NCBI RefSeq assembly: GCF_000227295.1
Contig: NZ_JH165054.1
Location: forward strand, 860,948 to 924,947
Length of the DNA: 64,000 nucleotides
Direction: 5' to 3'
DNA from: Cutibacterium avidum ATCC 25577
Lineage (GTDB): Bacteria > Actinomycetota > Actinomycetes > Propionibacteriales > Propionibacteriaceae
Shown: piece after piece, positions 1 to 8,310 of the stretch
Layout: the number at the start of each line of letters is the position of its first letter
How positions within the stretch are numbered: position 1 is the stretch's first letter
Program-made: the position numbers and the translations under genes
The notes under the pieces: model-generated
What the model saw: only the letters and a program-made list of their open reading frames with translations
Database searches by the model: none
What the model was told of the DNA's origin: nothing

Positions 1-114
1 TTCCGCAACTTCGACAACTACCGCCTGCGGATCCTCGCCTCAGCCTCCGGACAACGCCCTTACCGCCAACCCCCGAAACTCGTCAAGCAAGGACAACCAA
101 ACCACGCTGAATGA
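1..114 (+). CDS. ISL3-family transposase, C-terminal end only (partial)
   Basis: The window opens inside an open frame that reads FRNFDNYRLRILASASG and stops at 112-114. Seen: about 37 codons with no start inside the window. Known: the FxNFxNYRLRxL stretch near the C-terminus is characteristic of ISL3-family DDE transposases. Inference: most of the insertion sequence lies upstream of base 1, and its right end is just after this stop. It sits next to other degraded genes, consistent with a mobile-element scar. Confidence 0.75.
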   Translation, partial: FRNFDNYRLRILASASGQRPYRQPPKLVKQGQPNHAE

Positions 115-127
115 CGAAGAGCCCCTT
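108..127. repeat. probable right terminal inverted repeat of the ISL3-type element
   Basis: Directly at and after the transposase stop is TGACGAAGAGCCCC. Read on the other strand it begins GGGGCTCTTCGTCA, the GGCTCTT style of ISL3-family ends. The left end lies outside the window, so pairing of the two ends cannot be shown. Confidence 0.4.
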
Positions 128-233
128 TAATCAAGCTGAATCTTAGCCTCCGTGGACAACCCTTGTCCGTCAATGCGAAATTGACTAGAGCGCTCCGCTT
201 CAGCGTGTCAAGGGGAAAGTGGATCAGACATGT

Positions 234-711
234 TCACCAGGGCGAGTGCGGGGTACAGCTCTCTGGGTCGTGCCACGCTCGCAGGATGAGCTCGATCCGC
301 TCAGACATGTCCGACGAGGCCTCCAGTCGGATGGGCGTCCCGGTGGTCGGATGGCAAGCGATCGCCGAGTAGAACCGCATACCCCTGGCGGTGATCCAGC
401 GGTCCAGGCGGCCGATGATCTGGTCGCCGGCCAAGACCTTCCATGACGCCTTCGATCCCCTGGCGCGCACCGTCATCACCGAAATGTGCTCCAGGTGCAC
501 GCCCTCGGGCAGTGCCACCGTCTCCTCATCGTTGAACAGCATCACCATGCCGCACTTCTGTCCTTGTCCCTGGGGCACAAACACTAGATGTGGGCACTGG
601 CAGGTTCAGTGGGGTGACTCTCCCCTGCTGCAACGGGGACCACTGGAGGAGGTCATGAAGGCGATGTGACATGCCGCTGACGAGTTGGCCGGCGAAGGCG
701 ACATCGACCAT
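234..711 (-). pseudogene. hypothetical protein, frameshifted
   Basis: Two minus-strand frames abut. A start at 711 gives MVDVAFAGQLVSGMSHRLHD and continues to about LNLPVPT. The downstream frame then continues LVFVPQGQGQKCGMVMLFN to a stop at 234. A one-base shift near 580-590 would join them into one protein of about 158 aa. No family is recognised. The second half (about 116 aa) is well composed, with alternating hydrophobic strands and a C-terminal ELILRAW helix. The neighbours are also decayed, which favours real degeneration over sequencing error. Inference only for the joined product. Confidence 0.45.
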
Positions 712-768
712 CCCCGCGGTCCCGATTCGCCGGCCGATCCCGGAGGTCCCTGCTGGGACTTCTGAGGT

Positions 769-1080
769 TCAGGACTTGGCGAGCTCGGTGCGCAGGACGT
801 CGCGGATGACTGCTGAGACGCTCTTGTGCTCGCGGCGGGCCCGGGCGACCAGTGCGACGTCGGTCTGCTCGTCGAGTCAGGTGGCGCGTTCACAGGACTG
901 GCCGGCGCCGGTGGCGTGGTCGGCCCCCACATTGGGCCTGCCGGGCTGGTTCCCCGGTCAGCGTGGGGCTCGAGTCGTCGGTCAGTGGAGCCCGCGACTC
1001 AGCCCAGTCGGCCATCTGGTCCCAGTCGGGGGCGGTGGGATCGGTCGCGTTTCCAGCAGTGACGATCCGATGAATGCCAT
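769..1080 (-). pseudogene. degenerate small DNA-binding/antitoxin-like gene
   Basis: The C-terminal part reads DEQTDVALVARARREHKS then VSAVIRDVLRTELAKS and stops at 769-771. This is the pattern of a ribbon-helix-helix or CopG-type antitoxin C-terminus. An in-frame TGA interrupts ERAT*LDEQTD, where a Trp codon would be expected. Further upstream the N-terminal part (DWDQMADWAESRAPLTDD) lies in another frame. A good RBS (AAGGAG) precedes an ATG at 1080, also out of frame. At least two lesions are therefore present. Function as an antitoxin is inference from the C-terminal pattern; no partner toxin is visible. Confidence 0.5.
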
Positions 1081-1115
1081 GGTGTGCTCCTTGATGATGA
1101 TGGTCGGGACGGGTC

Positions 1116-1367
1116 TCAGCGGGCCACCGGGACCGAGCGCCCGCCGATGACGGCGCGCTCGATGGTGGCGATGCCGGCATCGGTCTGGGCCAGGACTGCC
1201 AGCCAGACGGTCGGGGACAGCTCGGCGCGGACGACGTGCTGAGGGATTCTCCCGCCGAGGATGTGCAGGGTGAGGTCAACGGCCTCCAGCTCCGGGTCGC
1301 GACGGACCTGGTCCCAGCTGGCAGCGGTGAGGGTGGTGTGGCCAGCAGCGCCAGTAAGGACAGTCAT
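1116..1367 (-). CDS. hypothetical protein (83 aa)
   Basis: Starts MTVLTGAAGHTTLTAASWDQV at 1367, preceded by AGGAG about 12 bases upstream. An upstream extension in the same frame has poor composition, so 1367 was chosen. The product is small and soluble, with TLHILGGRIPQHVVRAELSP and TVWLAVLAQTDAGIATIER stretches. It has no signal peptide or membrane segment, and I do not recognise the family. It lies between two other small minus-strand genes in the accessory block at the left end and probably came with a mobile element. Confidence 0.5.
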   Translation of the reverse strand: MTVLTGAAGHTTLTAASWDQVRRDPELEAVDLTLHILGGRIPQHVVRAELSPTVWLAVLAQTDAGIATIERAVIGGRSVPVAR

Positions 1368-1422
1368 GACGATCGGTGCTCCTGGGACCCCACAGGCACG
1401 GCTGTCGGTATACCGCACGATC

Positions 1423-1575
1423 TCAGACGCGCGTGAGGACTCCTGCGACGAGCAGGCCCTGGACACCTGTCGGCAGAGCGTCGTCGAGCAGGATGTCGGT
1501 GGCCACGATGAGCGCGTCGAGTTCAGAGGTGGTCGATGCGGACGGTGCAGTGGAGCTGGTCGTGCGGGTGTCCAT
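1423..1575 (-). CDS. hypothetical small protein (50 aa)
   Basis: A 50-codon frame starts at 1575 with AGGAG 8-12 bases upstream, a clear ribosome binding site that decides this start over longer readings. The protein begins MDTRTTSSTAPSASTTSELD and continues as one amphipathic helix (ALIVATDILLDD). The next small gene on the same strand starts 55 bases downstream of its stop, so the two may be cotranscribed. No function is recognised. Confidence 0.45.
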   Translation of the reverse strand: MDTRTTSSTAPSASTTSELDALIVATDILLDDALPTGVQGLLVAGVLTRV

Positions 1576-1809
1576 GATGGTGATCTCCTGGGATGACAGA
1601 ACAGAGTGGAACAACACAGAACGGGCTCGGATGAGCGCTGATCCAGTCGTTCTCCCGGATCGGGCTCCCCCGATCCCCCGCTGTGCCCCGCCCGACGTCA
1701 GCACCGACGTGGCAGACAGCCGTCACAGTGATGACAGAAAAATGTCATTGAACCGCACCGCACAAGGCATGACGAGTGGATCGTCCCGGGTTTTGTGGAG
1801 GGTGAGTAG

Positions 1810-2757
1810 TCACGCGGCGGCGCTCGCCGGCGTGGTGGTGTGATCGTAGTAGCGGTCCTCAACGGTGGCTGGTGGTAGCTCGTCGGGGTTGGTGCGGTGA
1901 GGTCGGGTGTGGTTGTACCACTCGACCCACGAGGCGGTGGCGGCCTCGAGATCGTCTCGGCCCTTCCATGATCGGGTCCAGACGAGCTCACGCTTGTAGG
2001 ACTTGTTCAGTGCCTCGGCGGCCGCGTTGTCGTAGGAGGACCCCACAGCGCCGGTGGACGCCTCGATGCCTTCACTCAGGAGGCGGCCGGTGTAGCGAAT
2101 CGATAGATATTGCGATCCGTGGTCCGAGTGGTGCACCAGCCCGGCCAGGCTGCGCCCGTCACGGTCCTTGCGCTGCCACACGGCGTGCTCGAGAGCTGAG
2201 AGGACGAAGTCGGTGTCCATCCGGCTGGAGGTCGACCACCCCACGATCCGGCGGGAGTAGAGGTCCATCACGAAGGCTGTGTAGCAGAACCCCGACCAGG
2301 TGCGGACGTAGGTGAAGTCCACGACCCACCGCAGGTTGGGATGCTCGGCGGTGAAGTCCCTGCGGACCAGGTCCGCAGGCTGGCGTGAGCAGGCCGCGGG
2401 CCGAGTGGTACGGATCGAGCGTCCCGGCCCGATGCCGACCATCCCGAGGGCCCGCATGCGCCGCTCGACGGTGCAGCGAGCCACTGGGAGAGTCGGCTCG
2501 GTGGTGTTGAGGAGGCGCCAGGTCTTGCGCGACCCCAGGGTGGCGTTGAAGGGCTGCTCGCGCAGCGCCTGCAGGCGCTTCTCGACCACCGCGTCCGACA
2601 CGGCCCTGTGCGAGGGCGGGCGGTTGCGGGCGGCGTAGTAGCCGGACGGGGCGACGTGCAGGCCTGAGCTGGTCAGGACCCTGCAGACCGGTCGACAACC
2701 CCGTGGTGCGAAGGCCGTCAATCTGGAAATCTGATCAGTACGCGGCGAGGCGCACAT
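1810..2757 (-). pseudogene. IS3-family transposase (OrfB), 5'-truncated and fused to exporter remnant
   Basis: The DDE integrase core is intact: WVVDFTYVRTW (first Asp), VHHSDHGSQYLS (second Asp) and AAAEALNKSYKREL (Glu), followed by the usual WYNHTRPH. The N-terminal HTH_21-type region (about 110 aa after CRPVCRVLTSSGL) is also present. No OrfA is found upstream. Homology begins around base 2705; codons upstream of that come from the neighbouring permease gene read in another frame. Inference: insertion and deletion removed orfA and the end of the permease. The remnant is probably unable to transpose because it lacks OrfA. Confidence 0.8.
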
Positions 2758-3019
2758 TCTTGGCGCCCGCCCCCGTCATCGCCTTCAAGACAGCAGGATC
2801 CGGGTAGCGGGTGGACCGCGGTTGATTGATGACGACGGAGGCGCCACTTGGGCCAAGCTCGCGATCCGCAACCTGAGCACCACTGAGCGCGAAAGACGAC
2901 ACAGCGATGTACAACGCCACGACCGCTGCCATCACAGCCAGCAACGGCACTGCCGCGGTGAAGCGGCTGCGGTTGCGACTCCAAATCCTCAACAGTGCGA
3001 TGTTCAGACTGTGACTCAC
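2735..3019 (-). pseudogene. MacB/FtsX-type ABC permease, N-terminal fragment (94 aa)
   Basis: A GTG start at 3019 overlaps the ATPase stop by 4 bases (GTGA), the usual coupling of exporter genes. The fragment MSHSLNIALLRIWSRNRSRF then has one membrane segment (about residues 22-45) and the start of an extracytoplasmic MacB-type domain (SGASVVINQPRS). It stops at 2735, where IS3-derived sequence begins. Complete relatives have several hundred residues and further C-terminal membrane segments, all missing here. It cannot form a working permease. Confidence 0.7.
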
Positions 3020-3743
3020 TTGATGATCTGCCCATCGCGCAGCACTGTCATTGAGTCGCAGAATCGGCCCGCGATCGGGTCATGGGTGGCAACCACCACA
3101 CACATTGACCGTTCGTGCGCCAGAGCGGCGAAGAGCTTGAAGAGCTCCTGCGAGTTAGCCGAGTCCAGCGCCCCGGTTGGTTCGTCGGCCAACAGAACTC
3201 GTTGCCCCCAGCCAACGCACGGGCGACACGCACAACTCGAACGGCGAGAGGAAATCCGCGCCCGTTGCCCCCAGCCAACGCACGGGCGACACCCACGCGC
3301 TGGCGCTGACCCCCCGACACCTCTGACGGCCGACGGTCACCCAGTTGGTCAATCCCAAGGCGGGCCAAGGCGTCCTCAGCAGCCCTGCGACCTTGGGCAC
3401 GGTTTTGGCCACGTGCCCACAGTGGTAAGGCCACATTTTCGATGTTTGTCATCTCCGCGATGAGATTGTTGTCTTGGAAAATGACCGACACATGTTCAAG
3501 CCGGTGCCGAGCCCGTGCCGCCTCATCCAATTCGGAGACACGTTTACGGTTCACCTCAATTTCCCCGGCATCGGGGACGTCCAGACCGGCGAGCAGATTG
3601 ATCAGCGTGCTCTTCCCCGATCCGCTCTCCCCCATGAGGGCGTGTAGACCCGACGACGAAAACTCAATATCTACGCTTCGAAGCGCTTCAACCCGACCCG
3701 CACCAACACCGAAGGATTTGGACACTCCAACCGCAGCAATCAT
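3016..3743 (-). pseudogene. ABC exporter ATPase (MacB/LolD type), disrupted by duplication and frameshift
   Basis: It starts MIAAVGVSKSFGVGAG at 3743. Walker A GESGSGKST and signature VSGGQRQRVGVARAL are present. After VARALAGG the reading is spoiled. A 30-bp segment encoding the end of the signature region occurs twice, 63 bp apart, and the frame is off by one base. The expected continuation (RVLLADEPTGALDSAN, then CVVVATHDP, then DGQIIK and a stop at 3016-3018) is intact in another frame. The original gene therefore ended by overlapping the permease start. The ATPase is inactive as read. Confidence 0.75.
3200..3292. repeat. short direct duplication inside the broken ABC ATPase
   Basis: The 30-bp stretch starting CGTTGCCCCCAGCCAACG at 3200-3229 recurs identically at 3263-3292. 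The repeat period is 63 bp. Because 63 is a multiple of three, the duplication alone keeps frame; the frame break comes from one extra or missing base near the G/C run in the copies. Confidence 0.8.
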
Positions 3744-3837
3744 TCTCGTCCCTTCGAAACCTGTTCAGCAGGAACCGTTCGTGGCTCAGAAATATAGCAG
3801 CCAGCCCCAACGCCATGGAGGACGACCTTATCCACCT

Positions 3838-4512
3838 TCACAATTCTCTCTTTCTAGGGAATCCCATTGATGAGAATGGCCTTCTCCCATACGCAGAGCT
3901 TAATAGAACACCCTCACCCTGAAAGTGAGAGATTTTGATATATATCCGAAAATACAACGATATGCGTCCGAAAGTACAGAACAGAGCATGCTTAGCTACT
4001 ACTGAGCACGACAAAACACATCCTGACGTACGGCCAGGACACATCATTCCAGTTTCATGATCTCTTGTTTCTACAATTTTTTCGGTAGACACGGAATATC
4101 GGAAGAATCCATCTTTCCGCCACTGCCACTTGGAGCGAGCGAGACGAGCAGATAGTTGCCGACCCGGATATAGCATGTGAATGATCCCCGGTAGGGCTAC
4201 TGGGTGATTTTGATCTCCATCCGCGAGCGCACATAGATACTCCTGCAGCGAGGACAAATAGTTAGAGTCGCTCGACAAAACAAGACGAAGTCGCCCGGTG
4301 GCGACATCACATTCAACCGATGCTGCGAGATCAGATGATCCATCGACATTCTTGAGTGGTTTTTTGCACGCAGCCAACGATTCGAAACGATCCATTCCCC
4401 TTTGATACTTGGCAGGAAGGGTGACCTCTGTCCCGTCATGGGCGCCCCCGTATACGTACGTCCCACTTCCAGTCACAACGACCGCCAGCCCCAGGGCACC
4501 AATCAGGTCCAT
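3838..4512 (-). CDS. hypothetical membrane-anchored or exported protein
   Basis: It reads MDLIGALGLAVVVTGSGTY and then a soluble domain with Cys-rich spacing (LAACKKPL, SVECDVATG, LCALADG, MMCPGRTSGCVLSC). The N-terminus looks like the hydrophobic part of a signal or anchor without its positive n-region, so the true start may be elsewhere. The last 50 or so residues (LFCTFGRISLYFRIY onwards) have odd composition. The gene is visibly AT-richer than its neighbours, suggesting transfer. No family is recognised. It lies next to the ars operon but on the opposite strand from arsDA. Confidence 0.45.
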   Translation of the reverse strand: MDLIGALGLAVVVTGSGTYVYGGAHDGTEVTLPAKYQRGMDRFESLAACKKPLKNVDGSSDLAASVECDVATGRLRLVLSSDSNYLSSLQEYLCALADGDQNHPVALPGIIHMLYPGRQLSARLARSKWQWRKDGFFRYSVSTEKIVETRDHETGMMCPGRTSGCVLSCSVVAKHALFCTFGRISLYFRIYIKISHFQGEGVLLSSAYGRRPFSSMGFPRKREL

Positions 4513-4600
4513 CCGGCAACGGTGCGCTGAGGGAAATATGAGCTACATCCTCCGTGGCCTACCCACAACACTCTTTGCCATGAGGGTTCTTCAAACGGGA

Positions 4601-4945
4601 TCAGGGAAGATCGGCCAGAAAGGCACGAAAGGCCTCCAACCCCTCTGGCCGCACCGTGAAATGAGCCCATCGTCCCCGCATTTCCTTGTCGACGAGCCCC
4701 GCTTCCACGAGTTTTTTGAGGTGATGGGACAGCGTCGGCTGACTCACCCCGAACAGGCCATCGAGATGGCAGGCGCACACACTGGCGCCACTGTTCGCCG
4801 CGATGTGGTGGAAGACGCGCAACCGCACTGGATCCGACAACGCCTTTGCCACGACGGAGAGCTCCTCGGCACGCGAAACCGGCAGAGGTGACGAGTCGGG
4901 CTCACACACATCGTCGGCCGACACAACTGGAAGCGTCGTCTTCAT
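4601..4945 (-). CDS. arsR: ArsR-family transcriptional repressor
   Basis: A 114-aa winged-helix regulator. LSVVAKALSDPVRLRVFHHI leads to GASVCACHLDGLFGVSQPTL and SHHLKKLVEAGLVDKEMRG. The Cys-x-Cys in SVCACHL at the start of the recognition helix region is the arsenite-sensing type seen in ArsR proteins. The start at 4945 (MKTTLPVVSADD) was chosen because longer readings run into the divergent operator. It is transcribed away from arsD-arsA and shares a 95-bp control region with inverted repeats. Expected role (family knowledge): repress arsDA and itself until trivalent arsenic or antimony binds. Confidence 0.9.
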   Translation of the reverse strand: MKTTLPVVSADDVCEPDSSPLPVSRAEELSVVAKALSDPVRLRVFHHIAANSGASVCACHLDGLFGVSQPTLSHHLKKLVEAGLVDKEMRGRWAHFTVRPEGLEAFRAFLADLP

Positions 4946-4968
4946 GCCGATAATCCTACCGTCGCCAT

Positions 4969-5021
4969 ATTGACACCCATCAATACGACCTCCTACTATC
5001 AACATATAGACGTTCATCAAT
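4969..5021 (+). promoter_or_regulatory. ars operon promoter with two candidate ArsR operators
   Basis: Reading towards arsD there is a consensus -35 TTGACA (4970-4975), an 18-bp spacer and a -10 TACTAT (4994-4999). Two 16-bp inverted repeats of the same 5-6-5 geometry bracket it: ATTGA-N6-TCAAT (4969-4984) over the -35, and ATAGA-N6-TCAAT (5006-5021) just after the -10. Spacing of 37 bp puts the two sites on nearby faces of the helix. Operator assignment is inference from symmetry and position; TCAA/TTGA half-sites are common in ArsR/SmtB operators. Confidence 0.7.
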
Positions 5022-5040
5022 GTGATCGCAGGAGGTCCAG

Positions 5041-5451
5041 ATGCCCACCATCCGTGTCTACGAGCCCGCACTGTGTTGCAACACCGGGGTATGCGGCGCC
5101 GATGTCGACCAGGAACTCGTGACCTTCACCGCCGATGTCAACGCCCTCCAGGCACAGGGAATCGACGTGCAGCGAGCCAACCTCGCCACCGACTCAACTC
5201 GGTTCACCGAGAACCCAGTCGTCGTCACTTTCCTCCAGACCGCAGGTTCCGAGGCCCTCCCCCTCACCCTCGTCGACGACGTCACCGTCCTCACCGGTCG
5301 TCACCCCAGCCGCGACGAGATGCTTCGATGGGCCGGTCGCACCGACGCCTCGCCGCGTATCGAGCTTCCCGTCATCGAGGACTGCTGCTCAGATCAAGGC
5401 ACATCCACGTCCTGCTGCGGGGACTCTCAGCGGTCCTCCGGTTGCTGCTGA
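5041..5451 (+). CDS. arsD: ArsD arsenite metallochaperone
   Basis: A 136-aa thioredoxin-fold ArsD. The N-terminal arsenite site Cys12-Cys13-Cys18 is present (ALCCNTGVCG), and the body matches family length and pattern (VDVQRANLAT, NPVVVTFLQ). The C-terminal tail carries three vicinal Cys pairs (EDCCSD, SCCGD, SGCC), more than strictly needed and typical of longer ArsD versions. RBS AGGAGG lies 6 bases upstream. arsA follows after 26 bases. Known role: pass As(III)/Sb(III) to ArsA; ArsD also has weak regulatory activity in some operons. Confidence 0.92.
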   Translation: MPTIRVYEPALCCNTGVCGADVDQELVTFTADVNALQAQGIDVQRANLATDSTRFTENPVVVTFLQTAGSEALPLTLVDDVTVLTGRHPSRDEMLRWAGRTDASPRIELPVIEDCCSDQGTSTSCCGDSQRSSGCC

Positions 5452-5477
5452 CCACACCAGAACGTCAGGAGGTCACG

Positions 5478-7247
5478 ATGGTCCAGTTCCTCGACGATGC
5501 CCCTCGTCACATCTTCTTCACCGGGAAGGGCGGAGTGGGGAAGACGAGCGTCGCGTGTGCCACCGCCGTCGAGCTGACGCGCCGCGGCAAACGAGTCCTC
5601 CTCGTCAGCACGGACCCTGCCAGCAATGTCGGCCACGTCTTTGGCCAGACGATCGGCAACCGCATGACCCCCATCGACGCCGTCGCCCGACTGGACGCCC
5701 TTGAGATTGATCCGGAGCAGGCGGTCGAGGCCTACCGCAATCGGATCATCGACCCGGTGCGCGCCATTCTTCCCGCCAGCGAGATCGCCACGATCACCGA
5801 ACAACTCTCCGGGTCATGCACCGTCGAGATCGCGTCGTTCAACGAGTTCACCAACCTGCTGGTTGATCCGTCTCGTACCGCCGGCTACGACCACGTCATC
5901 TTCGACACCGCACCCACCGGCCACACCATTCGCCTCCTCCAGCTACCCGGCGACTGGACCGCCTACCTTGATGCCGGCAAGGGCGATGCCTCCTGCCTGG
6001 GCCCGATGTCTGGTCTGGACAAGAGCAAAAACACCTACCGAGCTGCAGTCGAGGCCCTCACGGACTCAAACGTCACCCGACTTGTCCTCGTGGCACGCGC
6101 CCAGCCGTCAAGCCTGCGCGAAACGAACCGCACTCTCGCAGAGCTCGCTGAGATCGGTATCCAGGCTTCCCATCTCGTCATCAACGGCCTTCTCCCCCAT
6201 GCCGACGACGCCGATCCCCTCCGCCACGCCATTGAGGAACGCGAACACGCGGCCCTGGAGGCCATGCCAGCCGGTCTCGCTGCCCTTCGACGCGACGACA
6301 TACCCCTCAAGGCGACGACCATGATCGGCGTCGACGCTCTTTCCCGCATGTTCACCAGCGACGAGGCCCATCGCTCCCCCGACGACGTCATCGTCGACCT
6401 GCCCGAGCAGCCTGGTCTCGACGAACTCGTCGACGACCTCGCCAGCCAGGATCACGGCCTCGTCATGACGATGGGCAAGGGCGGTGTCGGAAAGACGACG
6501 ATCGCTGCCGCCATCGCGACGGAACTGGCTCGTCGTGGGAAGAAGGTCCTTCTCACGACGAGTGACCCAGCAACTCATCTTGCCGCGACACTGGATGGAG
6601 AGATGGCTGGCTTGACGGTTGACTCCATTGACCCCGAAAGGGCGACCCAGGCCTATCGCGAGCGCGTCATGGCAACCCGAGGAAGCAGCCTCGACGAGGA
6701 GGGACGAGCCGCACTTGCCGAGGACCTACGCAGCCCCTGCACCGAGGAAATCGCGGTCTTCCAGGAGTTCAGCCACGCTGTCAACACGGCCCGTCATCAG
6801 TTCGTCATCATGGACACCGCCCCAACCGGCCACACCCTTCTCCTCATGGACGCCACCGGCTCGTATCACCGGGACGTCCTGCGTCACATGGATTCCGCGC
6901 AGCGTCTCCATACGACGACCCCACTCATGTGCCTGCAGGATCCAGAGCACACCAAGATCATTATCGTCACCCTGCCGGACACCACACCTGTCCTCGAGGC
7001 GACATCTCTCGTGACGGATCTTGCTCGCGCCGACATCCACCCCTGGGCATGGGTCGTCAACAACTCGCTGGCAGCCGCCCACCCCACGAGCGCCCTCCTG
7101 GGACGTCGGGCCCGCGACGAAGTGACCCAGATTGAGAACGTGACCGCACAGGCCACCCGCTGGGCTGTCGTACCAGCCCTCGCCAACGAACCCATTGGCC
7201 AGGCACACCTCGCGGCTCTCGCTTCAGGGACGGAGGATCCTTCCTGA
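5478..7247 (+). CDS. arsA: ArsA arsenite-stimulated ATPase (two-domain)
   Basis: A 589-aa pseudo-dimer. Each half has a deviant Walker A GKGGVGKT (residues 16-23 and 333-340) and a DTAPTGHT switch motif. The three metalloid-binding cysteines are at 114, 173 and 421, matching the known 113/172/422 of plasmid ArsA. The start at 5478 has a textbook AGGAGG RBS; a longer upstream reading overlaps arsD and was rejected. ArsA energises an ArsB arsenite pump. No arsB or acr3 follows here: the next gene, 180 bp away, encodes a secreted protein. The partner pump must be elsewhere or lost. Confidence 0.93.
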   Translation: MVQFLDDAPRHIFFTGKGGVGKTSVACATAVELTRRGKRVLLVSTDPASNVGHVFGQTIGNRMTPIDAVARLDALEIDPEQAVEAYRNRIIDPVRAILPASEIATITEQLSGSCTVEIASFNEFTNLLVDPSRTAGYDHVIFDTAPTGHTIRLLQLPGDWTAYLDAGKGDASCLGPMSGLDKSKNTYRAAVEALTDSNVTRLVLVARAQPSSLRETNRTLAELAEIGIQASHLVINGLLPHADDADPLRHAIEEREHAALEAMPAGLAALRRDDIPLKATTMIGVDALSRMFTSDEAHRSPDDVIVDLPEQPGLDELVDDLASQDHGLVMTMGKGGVGKTTIAAAIATELARRGKKVLLTTSDPATHLAATLDGEMAGLTVDSIDPERATQAYRERVMATRGSSLDEEGRAALAEDLRSPCTEEIAVFQEFSHAVNTARHQFVIMDTAPTGHTLLLMDATGSYHRDVLRHMDSAQRLHTTTPLMCLQDPEHTKIIIVTLPDTTPVLEATSLVTDLARADIHPWAWVVNNSLAAAHPTSALLGRRARDEVTQIENVTAQATRWAVVPALANEPIGQAHLAALASGTEDPS

Positions 7248-7428
7248 CGGCCACTTGTCCAGGTTCCCCATCACAGTGACCATTCGTTTCCTTTCATCAG
7301 ACGAAAGTGCAACAACCTCGCCGCGCGGTGGACCGACTGAGGCGTGACTTCTTACCTTTTTGTTGTCAGCCGGACTCAGCCGGCACATGCACCCCCACCA
7401 GGTGCCGACCAACGCAAGGAGGACACCC

Positions 7429-7983
7429 ATGATCAAGAATCGACTCGTCGCCGCTAGCGCAGCTGCCGCCCTCGCCACCGGAACCGCTCTCATGGCCGCC
7501 CCGGCCCACGCGGCCGACGCCACCCCCGCCCCGACCCCTGCTCCGTCCGCCACCGCCATCGACACCTCGAAGCTGCCAGTCCAGATCGACTTCGACTGCC
7601 TCAAGAACAACGCCCACGAGCGTCACCAGACCGAGATCAAGATCGCCAAGATCCTCATCGAGAATGGCACCGCCAAGACCAAGGCCGTGGCCGTCGACTC
7701 CGCCAAGGAGATCGTCAGCACCGTTCTGAAGAACCCGGCTCTGCTGACCGACAAGACCGCCCTTGTCAAGAAGGTCGTCAAGATCGTCGCCGACAATGCG
7801 CGCAAGGCCTTCGGCGACACCTCCGACCTTGGCGACCTGAAGCCGCTGGCTCAGGAGATCGTCGCCAACCTCAAGAAGGCCAAGGTCTGCTTCACCATCA
7901 ACCTGCCCGGCAAGACCAAGCACGTCGGCCATCTCGGTGACATCCAGACCGCTGCCTGGGTTCCCGCCAACCAGGTGCGCTGA
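7429..7983 (+). CDS. secreted protein of unknown function (184 aa)
   Basis: A Sec signal peptide is clear: MIKNRLVAASAAAALATGTA then LMAAPAHAAD, with cleavage expected after AHA. A Pro/Ala/Thr linker (DATPAPTPAPSATAI) follows. The mature part is a mostly helical, Lys-rich domain of about 135 aa with two cysteines (DFDCLKNN and KVCFTI) that could pair. RBS AAGGAGG sits 7 bases upstream. A strong terminator follows 60 bp after the stop, so it is monocistronic. I do not recognise the family; it resembles the many small secreted proteins of skin Cutibacterium. Confidence 0.75.
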   Translation: MIKNRLVAASAAAALATGTALMAAPAHAADATPAPTPAPSATAIDTSKLPVQIDFDCLKNNAHERHQTEIKIAKILIENGTAKTKAVAVDSAKEIVSTVLKNPALLTDKTALVKKVVKIVADNARKAFGDTSDLGDLKPLAQEIVANLKKAKVCFTINLPGKTKHVGHLGDIQTAAWVPANQVR

Positions 7984-8041
7984 ATCCAAACTGTGAATAA
8001 CTTGAGCCAGGCAACCGTGTGACTCATGTCGCCTGGCATTA

Positions 8042-8072
8042 ATGGGGCTGCAGGATCATCCTGCAGCCCCAT
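8042..8072. terminator. intrinsic terminator-like perfect palindrome
   Basis: Arms of 15 bases (ATGGGGCTGCAGGAT and its exact complement) surround a single C. It sits 58 bp after the secreted-protein stop and 240 bp before the next gene. No long T run follows, which is usual in this GC-rich genome. Confidence 0.7.
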
Positions 8073-8310
8073 CTGGTCGCATCACCACCCGTTGCCATCG
8101 ACGATATCGTCGCGCCGATCCACCATCCCCGCCCGCCAAGGGCTCAACCGTCCAGCGTCCGCACGGCTGTGCACGAATCACATTTACTCCGCGACCATCT
8201 GACCAATTCCAGACGTGCACACGTTCACAGGTCTGCCGAATGAACCCGCGCCCCCTAGTCTCACGACACGAGCCGTACGGCTAGCCATTTCAGAGCAAAG
8301 GAGCTTGGAC

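Noticed and set aside
5022-5477. Long N-terminal extension of ArsA overlapping all of arsD
   Set aside because: It is an out-of-frame shadow of arsD; the ATG at 5478 has a perfect RBS and gives the family N-terminus.
8042-8072. Perfect palindrome as a possible protein operator
   Set aside because: Its position 58 bp after a stop codon and its GC-rich long stem fit a terminator better.
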